From assembly GCA_045632305.1 (NCBI GenBank), contig JAZQWL010000027.1, forward strand, positions 1 through 5,159: a DNA stretch of 5,159 nucleotides. Reading direction: 5' to 3'. Of this stretch, positions 1-4,902 are shown one piece after another. Every line of letters begins with the position of its first letter. The stretch's first letter is position 1. A model generated the notes under the pieces. That model was not told where the DNA came from. It searched no databases and saw nothing but the letters and a program-made list of their open reading frames with translations. Source of the DNA: SVTX01 sp045632305 (GTDB lineage: Bacteria; Bacillota; Clostridia; Oscillospirales; CAG-272). The position numbers were made by a program, and so were the translations under genes.

Positions 1-212
1 TCGGTACGTCTCCTAACCCCCTTATCAAGTCCACAACGGCAGGTCTTGAGGTTAACCGTCACGGCGGTATCATCGTAAACGAAGATGGTCTTACATCCAG
101 AGAAAACGTTTACGCAGGTGGTGACGTTGTTACAGGCGCGGCTACAGTTATCTCCGCTATGGGCGCAGGTAAGACAGCTGCCAAGGCAATCGACGAGGCG
201 CTTTCCAAGTAA
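1..212 (+). CDS. gltA: Glutamate synthase (NADPH), small subunit, C-terminal 69 residues (5' end outside window)
   Basis: Only the 3' end is present, read in the frame starting at base 3 and ending at TAA 210-212. The peptide begins GTSPNPLI, contains the FAD-site stretch NVYAGGDVVTGAATVI, and ends SAMGAGKTAAKAIDEALSK. This Gly-Gly-Asp motif followed by GAATVI and AMGAGK is the hallmark C-terminus of the flavin- and NADPH-binding small subunit of glutamate synthase, the GltA type of Firmicutes and archaea (GltD in enterobacteria). The family passes electrons from NADPH through FAD and Fe-S centres for glutamate formation from glutamine and 2-oxoglutarate in the cytoplasm. A terminator follows 18 bases after the stop, so this gene ends its own transcription unit and is unlikely to be functionally linked to the cluster downstream. 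A related pyridine nucleotide-disulfide oxidoreductase, such as a dihydropyrimidine dehydrogenase subunit, cannot be fully excluded without the N-terminus. Confidence 0.88.
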   Translation, partial: GTSPNPLIKSTTAGLEVNRHGGIIVNEDGLTSRENVYAGGDVVTGAATVISAMGAGKTAAKAIDEALSK

Positions 213-230
213 TTTGATATTACATAAATT

Positions 231-258
231 GAGGTCCGAGAAATCGGGCCTCTTTTTT
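231..258 (+). terminator. Intrinsic terminator after the glutamate synthase gene
   Basis: A 9-bp stem pairs GAGGTCCGA (231-239) with TCGGGCCTC (244-252), including one G-U wobble. It closes a GAAA tetraloop at 240-243 and is followed by six T residues at 253-258. This is a textbook rho-independent terminator that insulates the upstream gene from the macro-domain cluster. Confidence 0.93.
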
Positions 259-267
259 GTTGGGGTA

Positions 268-296
268 TTGATTTATTTTGTCAAAAGTGGTAATAT
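268..296 (+). promoter_or_regulatory. Sigma-A-type promoter with extended -10 for the macro-domain cluster
   Basis: The -35 candidate is TTGATT (268-273). After a 17-base spacer comes the -10 candidate TAATAT (291-296), directly preceded by TGG (288-290), which fits the extended -10 TGn signature. Transcription would start near 303, giving a leader of about 28 bases. The site lies immediately after a terminator and before a strong ribosome binding site, as expected for a first-gene promoter. The alternative TATATA at 294-299 has no well-spaced -35. Confidence 0.6.
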
Positions 297-330
297 ATAA
301 ATAGAAAGAAATTATCAAAGGGGGAAGCGC

Positions 331-1440
331 ATGCCGTTACAGATAATAAGACAGGACATAACGAAAATGCGTGTCGACGCGATCGTTAATACGACCAATG
401 AAGAAATGGTCGGTTACAGTGGCGTGGATCTTGCAATACATACTCTGGCGGGAGAAGAGCTTGAGAAGGAATGCGAAAAGCTTTATCCGTTAGGTCTTGG
501 AGAAGCAAAAATTTCGGGAGCGTATAATCTTCCATGCAAGTATATTATCCATACCTCGGGCCCCGTTTGGTACGGAGGCGCGTACGGTGAGGTGGACGCT
601 TTGCGCTCCTGCTATCTTGAATCATTAAAGAGAGCGGTTGAATATAAATGTAAAACGGTTGCTTTTCCGCTTATCAGCGCGGGAGTGTATCGATTTCCAA
701 AGGATCAGGTGTTGAAATTTGCCATTCAGACTATAACCGAGTTTTTGTTTGAGCATGAGTTGACAGTATATATCTGCGTTTACGATAAGGAATCATATTC
801 ATTCAGCCAAAAGCTGTTTCAGGATATTCAGGCGTTTATTGACGATGAATACGTTGCCGAGCGCGACGAGGAATATTATTTTGATTATGACGCAGATGAT
901 GCTGAGGAATATGATGTTGATTACGACGATATTTATTATGTCAGTGAAGCGCCCGACGAGTATGAGGAGCGGGACGATTCCGAGCAGTATTTTTCGGAGT
1001 GCGCCCGTCCGTCGCGTATTTTCGCGTCCGAGATTCTCGAAAAGTCGATAAAATCAGAGACTGCCCCAAGCCGATCTCTGCGAGATTTCTTGAATGAGAA
1101 GGACATTTCCTTCAGGGAAATGCTCTTTGAGCTTATAGATAAGAGCGGTATGACCGACGTCGAGTGCTATAAGAGGGCAAACGTGGATAAGCGCGTCTTT
1201 TCAAAGATCAAGAGCAACAAGGATTACCGCCCGTCAAAGCAGACCGCGGTGGCGTTTGCGATTTCCCTGAAGCTCGACCTTAACGCTACGCAGGAGCTTT
1301 TGGCAACGGCGGGAATGACGCTGTCGAGAAGCTCAACGTTTGATAAGATCGTTCTTTATTTTATTCAAGCTGGAAATTACGATATTTTTGAGATCAATGA
1401 AGCGCTTTTCGAATTCGATCAGAAATTGTTAGGAGTTTAA
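331..1440 (+). CDS. Macro-domain protein with acidic Tyr-rich linker and helical C-terminal domain
   Basis: This 369-residue cytoplasmic protein has three parts. Residues 1-170 form a macro domain, which binds ADP-ribose and in many members hydrolyses ADP-ribose conjugates. DAIVNTTN (16-23) supplies the adenine/ribose-side Asn residues, GYSGVDLAIH (28-37) is a variant of the usual GGGGVDGAIH phosphate loop, and PLISAGVYRFP (113-123) is the second phosphate-binding loop. Residues 171-223 are extremely acidic (26 Asp/Glu and 10 Tyr in 53) and probably disordered. Residues 245-369 are helical; the stretch YKRANVDKRVFSKIK (280-294) followed by NKDYRPSKQTAVAFAI looks like a compact HTH-like bundle also seen, as I recall, beside ADP-ribose enzymes in Clostridia. 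The start has a strong site, AGGGGGA at 319-325, six bases from ATG. The next gene begins three bases after the stop. Whether it is an eraser or a reader of ADP-ribose is not decided by sequence, and the DNA-binding idea for the C-terminus is inference. Confidence 0.87.
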   Translation: MPLQIIRQDITKMRVDAIVNTTNEEMVGYSGVDLAIHTLAGEELEKECEKLYPLGLGEAKISGAYNLPCKYIIHTSGPVWYGGAYGEVDALRSCYLESLKRAVEYKCKTVAFPLISAGVYRFPKDQVLKFAIQTITEFLFEHELTVYICVYDKESYSFSQKLFQDIQAFIDDEYVAERDEEYYFDYDADDAEEYDVDYDDIYYVSEAPDEYEERDDSEQYFSECARPSRIFASEILEKSIKSETAPSRSLRDFLNEKDISFREMLFELIDKSGMTDVECYKRANVDKRVFSKIKSNKDYRPSKQTAVAFAISLKLDLNATQELLATAGMTLSRSSTFDKIVLYFIQAGNYDIFEINEALFEFDQKLLGV

Positions 1441-1443
1441 ATT

Positions 1444-1794
1444 ATGTTGAAATTTATATGCTACCCCAAATGTACAACGTGCCAGAAGGCAAAAAAGTGG
1501 CTCGACGATAACAAAATCGAGTATGAGATGCGAGATATCAAGCTCGATAAACCTACGCTTGATGAGCTTACTTGTTGGTACCGTGAGAGCGGACTGCCGC
1601 TCAAAAAATTCTTTAATACGAGCGGTCTTCTTTATAAATCAATGGATCTGAAGAATAAAATTCCGCAAATGTCTGATGACGAAATGCTCGAGCTTCTTGC
1701 AACCGACGGTATGCTCGTAAAGCGTCCTCTGCTTGTTGGCGACGATCTTGTTCTTGTCGGATTCAAGGAAGCAGAGTGGGATCGAGCAAAATAA
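1444..1794 (+). CDS. ArsC/Spx-family thioredoxin-fold protein with CxxC motif
   Basis: This 116-residue protein has the length and layout of the ArsC/Spx/YffB family. The N-terminal strand is followed by a redox motif, C10-T-T-C13, with a further Cys at 6. FFNTSG (56-61) matches the family's conserved FN(T/S)SG stretch, and KRP at 93-95 gives the basic residue and proline that line the active site. True arsenate reductases of this family use one N-terminal Cys, whereas CxxC forms include Spx-like RNA polymerase regulators and uncharacterised reductases, so arsenate as substrate should not be assumed. No arsenic efflux gene or ArsR regulator is nearby. Its ribosome binding site, AGGAG 1431-1435, lies inside the end of the macro gene, and only three bases separate the two genes, so they are almost certainly co-transcribed and may be translationally coupled. 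The product is probably cytoplasmic, with no signal peptide or membrane segment. Confidence 0.87.
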   Translation: MLKFICYPKCTTCQKAKKWLDDNKIEYEMRDIKLDKPTLDELTCWYRESGLPLKKFFNTSGLLYKSMDLKNKIPQMSDDEMLELLATDGMLVKRPLLVGDDLVLVGFKEAEWDRAK

Positions 1795-1834
1795 AAGTCC
1801 CCCGACGGGCGACCAATTTTAAAAGTAAATAGAG

Positions 1835-1840
1835 TATAAT
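1835..1840 (+). promoter_or_regulatory. Possible -10 box (perfect TATAAT) for the VWA/glycohydrolase pair
   Basis: TATAAT matches the sigma-A -10 consensus exactly and would start RNA near 1847, about 50 bases before the VWA gene. No convincing -35 lies 16-18 bases upstream (the sequence there is around GACCAATT), and the extended -10 TGn is absent. If the site is used, expression of the second gene pair would be partly independent of the first. The box overlaps the left arm of the inverted repeat starting at 1838. Confidence 0.35.
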
Positions 1841-1881
1841 GTGGTTGTAAGGCAGGGATGCCGACAACCACATTTGTTTTT
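1838..1881 (+). terminator. Hairpin plus T-run between the ArsC/Spx gene and the VWA gene (terminator or attenuator)
   Basis: A perfect 11-bp inverted repeat pairs AATGTGGTTGT (1838-1848) with ACAACCACATT (1864-1874). Inside it GGC (1851-1853) can pair with GCC (1860-1862) around a six-base loop. The right arm runs into TGTTTTT (1875-1881). On RNA arriving from the upstream genes this would act as an intrinsic terminator. The T-run ends one base before the AGGAGG ribosome binding site of the VWA gene (1882-1887), so the hairpin could also affect that gene's translation, or serve as a DNA operator because its left arm overlaps the TATAAT box. Confidence 0.7.
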
Positions 1882-1895
1882 AGGAGGATTTTAAT

Positions 1896-2582
1896 ATGGC
1901 AGAAAAGTACATTAAGTCTTGTGGAGGAATAAAGATTCCGAACGGCATAACAGAACTCGTATTTATTATTGACAGAAGCGGATCGATGTCGGGCTTTGAG
2001 GCAGACACTATCGGCGGATTTAATTCGATGATCGAGAGCCAGCGGGAGAAGGAAGGGGTGGTTTACGTTTCTACAGTGCTTTTCGATAACGAAAGTGAGG
2101 TAATTCACGACCGTGTGAATATTAATGACATCAAGCCGATGAGCCGTAGCGATTATCGGGTAGGCGGTTGCACCGCGCTTCTTGACGCCATCGGCGGCGC
2201 GATTCATCATATTGGGAACGTACATAAATATGCGAGAGCGGAGGATGTGCCCGAGCATACTGTGTTTGTCATCACTACCGATGGTATGGAAAACGCCAGC
2301 TGCCGCTATTCCGCCGCGGAAATAAAGCGTAAAATTAAGCGACAGAGTGAAAAATACGGCTGGGAATTCATTTTCCTTGCTGCAAATATCGACGCTGTCG
2401 AAACCGCGGAAAGCATCGGTATTCGAAGGGAGCGCGCGGCGAATTACAGACAGAACAGTGACGGATATGAAAAGTGTTATTGCGCGGTTGATAATTTTGT
2501 TTCGATGGTTCGCGACGAGTCCATGAGAGAATGCGACGACGGTTGGAAGGAAGTGCTTGAGGAGGAAAATTATGAAAAATAA
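1896..2582 (+). CDS. VWA-domain protein with intact MIDAS (TerY/YegL-like)
   Basis: This 228-residue protein is essentially a single von Willebrand factor A domain. All metal-ion-dependent adhesion site elements are visible: D26-R-S28-G-S30 (in FIIDRSGSM), T93 in GGCTALLDAIG, and D129 in VITTDGMENAS. Such domains bind Mg2+ or Mn2+ and use it to hold an acidic ligand on a partner, so the role is most likely scaffolding rather than catalysis. There is no signal peptide or membrane segment, so it should be cytoplasmic. The C-terminal tail (about 185-228) is charged and Cys-containing, with no motif I recognise. The start is secured by AGGAGG at 1882-1887, eight bases from ATG. Its last 11 bases overlap the start of the glycohydrolase gene. 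Similar VWA proteins in tellurite-resistance (TerY-type) and phosphatase/kinase clusters act as assembly factors; a role with the ADP-ribose enzymes here is inferred from context. Confidence 0.9.
   Translation: MAEKYIKSCGGIKIPNGITELVFIIDRSGSMSGFEADTIGGFNSMIESQREKEGVVYVSTVLFDNESEVIHDRVNINDIKPMSRSDYRVGGCTALLDAIGGAIHHIGNVHKYARAEDVPEHTVFVITTDGMENASCRYSAAEIKRKIKRQSEKYGWEFIFLAANIDAVETAESIGIRRERAANYRQNSDGYEKCYCAVDNFVSMVRDESMRECDDGWKEVLEEENYEK
2559..2566 (+). promoter_or_regulatory. Ribosome binding site fixing the glycohydrolase start at 2572
   Basis: GAGGAGGA lies within the last codons of the VWA gene, with GGAGG ending six bases before ATG 2572. An in-frame TTG at 2557 would be five residues longer but overlaps this site, so ATG 2572 is preferred. 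Confidence 0.85.
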
Positions 2583-3636
2583 TATTAAGATTGCATACGC
2601 CGAGCCCGAAGATTATTTTCCCGAGGAAACAAGGAGAAAATATAAGCTTGGCGAGTTTGCAGAGCCGACGTCTGAATACCTTATTAAATCAGTAATGCTC
2701 GGTCACGCGGTAGGCGACGCGCTTGGCGTTCCTGTGGAATTTTGCGACAGGGAAGAGCTTGATAGAGATCCCGTCAAGGATATGCGGGGCTTCGGTACTT
2801 ACGACGTGCCCGCGGGTACGTGGAGTGATGACACGAGCATGTCTCTAGCCGCTTTGCGCGCCTTGACCGATGAAGATTGGAACTGCGACTCTGTAATGAA
2901 TAATTTTGTCAAGTGGATCGAAAACGGTGAATTTACCGCTACGGGAGAGGCATTTGACGTGGGCGGTACGTGTCTTCGCGCTATTAAAAAATACGTGCAG
3001 GGTAACACCCCTGCGAGAGAATGTGGCGGCACGGATGAGGGATCGAACGGCAATGGGTCGCTTATGAGGATTCATCCGTTCGTGCTTTACGGAAGCTTTG
3101 CCATGAAGCCGCACACGGATGAATATTTCCCATATTGGATGGCGCTTATCGGCACTGCGTCGGCGCTTACTCACGCGCACGAGCGGTCAAAAATGGCGTG
3201 CTATATTTACGGCTTTTGCCTGAGCTTTCTTTTGCGTGAGCAAACGAAGAGTGCGCTTATAAAAGGACTCGAATTTGCCCGCGGTGAACTTGATTTTTTG
3301 CCTGAATTTGAGCATTACAGCCGTATTTTTGAGCCGAATTTCGCGTCACTTCCGCGGAAGGAGATCAAAAGCTCGGGATACGTTGTGGATACGCTTGAAG
3401 CAGCGCTTTGGTGCGTGCTTACTACCGATAATTACCGCGACTGCGTGCTTTATGCGGTCAATCTCGGCGAGGATACCGATACCGTCGCGGCGGTCGCGGG
3501 CGGTCTTGCAGGCGCGCTTTACGGGTACGACACAATCCCCGACGAATGGCTCGACACTATTGCGTGCCGCCAATATATTGAAGGACTTTCCGGGGTCGCG
3601 GCAACCATCTGGCATCAAATGAAAAAGGAAGATTGA
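2572..3636 (+). CDS. ADP-ribosylglycohydrolase (DraG/ARH family)
   Basis: This 354-residue cytoplasmic enzyme is predicted to cleave ADP-ribose from modified protein residues (classically Arg in DraG) or related ADP-ribosyl conjugates, using two divalent metals. The motifs are in the expected order: GHAVGDALGVPVEF (44-57); WSDDTSM (84-90), whose S-D-D-T binds the metals; an NGNGSLMR stretch in the middle; THAHERS after it; and GEDTDTVAAVAGGLAGALYG from residue 299, whose Asp301, Asp303 and Thr304 complete the metal site. All key residues appear intact, so it is probably active. Residues 1-35 form an N-terminal extension (EPEDYFPEE and following) before the first DraG helix. The start overlaps the VWA stop by 11 bases, indicating coupled translation and probably similar amounts of both products. 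The other enzyme of this family fold, ADP-ribose-linked DNA or small-molecule hydrolase, cannot be excluded as the actual activity. Confidence 0.93.
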   Translation: MKNNIKIAYAEPEDYFPEETRRKYKLGEFAEPTSEYLIKSVMLGHAVGDALGVPVEFCDREELDRDPVKDMRGFGTYDVPAGTWSDDTSMSLAALRALTDEDWNCDSVMNNFVKWIENGEFTATGEAFDVGGTCLRAIKKYVQGNTPARECGGTDEGSNGNGSLMRIHPFVLYGSFAMKPHTDEYFPYWMALIGTASALTHAHERSKMACYIYGFCLSFLLREQTKSALIKGLEFARGELDFLPEFEHYSRIFEPNFASLPRKEIKSSGYVVDTLEAALWCVLTTDNYRDCVLYAVNLGEDTDTVAAVAGGLAGALYGYDTIPDEWLDTIACRQYIEGLSGVAATIWHQMKKED

Positions 3637-3797
3637 TTCAATAAGAAGGTGTAATTGGATTTGTTTGTAACAAGGTTAATGCGCCGCTTTTCTAATTTTA
3701 TGTAACTTGACCCCGATATCAACATTTGATGCGGAGCACTATAAACAACTCTAACTTGCGGCCTCTATTACCCCAACTGATTGATATATCTTTTTCT

Positions 3798-3847
3798 AGC
3801 CGTTTTTGCTTTTTTTAGCCCTTTCTGCTACGCAAAAACGGCTTTTT
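3798..3847 (+). terminator. Long-loop intrinsic terminator downstream of the glycohydrolase gene
   Basis: A perfect 12-bp stem pairs AGCCGTTTTTGC (3798-3809) with GCAAAAACGGCT (3832-3843), and five T residues lie at 3843-3847. The 22-base loop holds a second small stem, TAGC (3816-3819) with GCTA (3827-3830). On the opposite strand the hairpin is followed by AGAAAAAG, not a T-run, so it works only for rightward transcription. It sits 161 bases past the glycohydrolase stop and is the only clear terminator for that operon. Confidence 0.8.
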
Positions 3848-3901
3848 CATACTCTCGTGACATCTTGTCTCCGTGTACTCCGGTTCTGTTTATGGTCAAA
3901 G

Positions 3902-3942
3902 ATGTGGTCAAATCCGAGCACCGAATGATTGATATGTGGTCA
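3902..3942 (+). repeat. Composite repeat unit 1: two ATGTGGTCA copies flanking ATGAT
   Basis: ATGTGGTCA occurs at 3902-3910 and 3934-3942, with ATGAT at 3925-3929 exactly four bases before the second copy. A shorter match, ATGGTCA, lies just upstream at 3892-3898. The layout is repeated 131 bases later. See the second unit and the related finding for interpretation. Confidence 0.75.
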
Positions 3943-4032
3943 TCAGTTTGGGGTGGTAGAAGCGCTCGAAATTTGATCCGCTGGCAGAGAATGATTGTAT
4001 CGAGAACAGAGAAGGAACACGCCAACCAACAC

Positions 4033-4074
4033 ATGTGGTCAACCATCTGAAAAGAGATGATAAACATGTGGTCA
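4033..4074 (+). repeat. Composite repeat unit 2: two ATGTGGTCA copies flanking ATGAT
   Basis: ATGTGGTCA occurs at 4033-4041 and 4066-4074, again with ATGAT (4057-4061) exactly four bases before the second copy. The inner spacer before ATGAT is 15 bases here and 14 in unit 1. Both copies here are preceded by AC, forming ACATGT. All four copies point the same way. They resemble the multiple terminal repeats of some insertion sequences or a set of protein-binding sites; no transposase is present in the window. Confidence 0.75.
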
Positions 4075-4196
4075 GAAAAATCAAGCTGCCAAGAGCAGGG
4101 AATACCTTCATCATTCTTCTGCAGTTGTAGTATTGTAACTTAGAAAAACGTATTTGTCAAGCACTAATTAAAAATTCATCACTCTTGCGAATTGTA

Positions 4197-4225
4197 TTGA
4201 AACATTCACAAATTTGTGGTAAAAT
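4197..4225 (+). promoter_or_regulatory. Strong extended -10 promoter for the HEPN/nucleotidyltransferase pair
   Basis: TTGAAA (4197-4202, 5 of 6 to consensus) is followed by a 17-base spacer and TAAAAT (4220-4225, 5 of 6), with TGG at 4217-4219 forming an extended -10. RNA would begin near 4232. This leaves about 21 bases before ATG 4253 and only nine before ATG 4241, which supports the later start. No inverted repeat is evident over the promoter. Confidence 0.8.
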
Positions 4226-4242
4226 ATTTGTATCAATACTAT

Positions 4243-4247
4243 GGAGA
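4243..4247 (+). promoter_or_regulatory. Ribosome binding site setting the HEPN gene start at 4253
   Basis: GGAGA ends five bases before ATG 4253. The in-frame ATG at 4241 has only A/T-rich sequence upstream and itself overlaps this site, so it is not the likely start. Confidence 0.75.
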
Positions 4248-4252
4248 AAATC

Positions 4253-4900
4253 ATGTTAGAAAATATAGTGCAAACAGAAAAAGAATCAGCTGAATTTGAA
4301 AAATATAAAGCGTTAAAAGGAGAGTATCTATACAAACAAGTATCAGATATTCTTTTTGAACTTGACGGGAAGCCGGTAAGTTATTCGGATATTAGCAGCA
4401 TAATTAGGTATGATAAAAACTTGAGAGATACATTGTTCATATACTTAGCAACTTTTGAGGAGTTGTTAAGGGCTGAACTTTTTAGAAAATATGATGTGGT
4501 TTCTGCCGATCATATTTATCGGTTTTCGGAAGGATGCCAAAAGCTTAAAAACGATATCAGAATCAAAAATTCAAACGATAGTTCGAATCTGTATTTTTGC
4601 TTTGAATTAGAGCTCGGTCCTATGATTGAATTGTTGGATCATCTTAGGATTTACAGCAGTGAAGCAATTTCTGAATTTAAAGAAATTAAAGTTCTGCGCA
4701 ACCATGTAATGCATCATAATGTGCTGACAATCGGAAGAGCAAAAACTGTTTCGGCTTTTCGCGACAATTTTGCGTCACTACAAAGTCAGATCCGCATGTT
4801 GAAAGACAATCTTCCGAATGAATATCAATTAGGCTTCATAGATGATATTAACAAGCTTCCTTGCAAAAGAAAAGAGTTTAAAATATTATTGGAGAAATGA
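4253..4900 (+). CDS. Abi-like HEPN-domain protein (candidate toxin/RNase)
   Basis: This 215-residue protein is predicted to be all-helical and cytoplasmic. Near its C-terminus it carries VLRNHVMHHNVL, in which R149-N-H-V-M-H154 fits the RX4-6H motif of HEPN ribonucleases and closely resembles the LRN...HHN motif of Abi-family (Abi_2-like, AbiD/AbiF) phage abortive-infection proteins. A second family-like stretch, IYLATFEELLRAELF (63-77), corresponds to the helix around the conserved Arg/Glu of that family. HEPN proteins of this type cleave RNA when unrestrained, stopping growth during phage infection or stress. The gene has its own strong promoter, and the next gene begins two bases after its stop. 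Its DNA is far richer in A+T than the upstream cluster (16 G+C in 60 at 4261-4320 versus 42 in 60 at 3481-3540), which suggests separate acquisition. The fold assignment rests on the motif and the helical pattern, not on an alignment; a non-toxic Abi relative is possible. Confidence 0.7.
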   Translation: MLENIVQTEKESAEFEKYKALKGEYLYKQVSDILFELDGKPVSYSDISSIIRYDKNLRDTLFIYLATFEELLRAELFRKYDVVSADHIYRFSEGCQKLKNDIRIKNSNDSSNLYFCFELELGPMIELLDHLRIYSSEAISEFKEIKVLRNHVMHHNVLTIGRAKTVSAFRDNFASLQSQIRMLKDNLPNEYQLGFIDDINKLPCKRKEFKILLEK

Positions 4901-4902
4901 CC

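Larger units (their letters stand above)
3637..4196. other. 560-base stretch without a credible gene
   Basis: Open frames here are short, lack ribosome binding sites and run through the terminator or the repeats, so none is called. The first 160 bases show no feature beyond a small ATCAA/TTGAT inverted repeat near 3718-3730. The stretch then holds a long hairpin terminator (3798-3847) and a cluster of ATGTGGTCA repeats (3902-4074), followed by about 120 unremarkable bases. It separates the mid-G+C ADP-ribose cluster from A+T-rich genes and may be an old insertion boundary. Confidence 0.6.

Noticed and set aside
85..300. 71-codon plus-strand frame overlapping the glutamate synthase end
   Set aside because: It is out of frame with the clearly recognisable glutamate synthase C-terminus and runs through the terminator and promoter.
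1444..1794. Arsenate reductase as a firm assignment
   Set aside because: The CxxC form and the absence of arsenic-resistance neighbours make arsenate only one of several possible roles, so only the family is named.
1797..1820. Possible terminator just after the ArsC/Spx gene (GTCCCCCGACGGGCGAC)
   Set aside because: It has only two short 3-bp stems separated by a C-C mismatch and is followed by AATTTT rather than a proper T-run; at best it is a decayed terminator, and the hairpin at 1838-1881 is much better.
1632..2258. 208-codon open frame on the minus strand
   Set aside because: It lies opposite two well-supported genes (ArsC/Spx and VWA) and the hairpin between them, its product is low-complexity in character with no recognisable motif, and no ribosome binding site supports it.
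2557..2571. TTG start giving a glycohydrolase five residues longer
   Set aside because: The extra codons are the ribosome binding site of the ATG at 2572.
3781..4050. 89-codon frame starting with TTG in the gene-free region
   Set aside because: Its first third is simply the terminator hairpin and T-runs, the rest is built from the ATGTGGTCA repeats, and no ribosome binding site precedes it.
3902..4074. CRISPR array
   Set aside because: The repeats are 9 bases long, unevenly spaced and lack the 24-37 base length of CRISPR repeats; no cas gene is present.
3828..4114. Minus-strand frames across the repeat region
   Set aside because: The recurring peptide pieces (DHM, LTTC) come from translating the TGACCACAT repeats; there is no start signal and no family resemblance.
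4241..4252. Upstream ATG for the HEPN gene
   Set aside because: It would leave a leader of about nine bases without a ribosome binding site and overlaps the GGAGA that serves ATG 4253.
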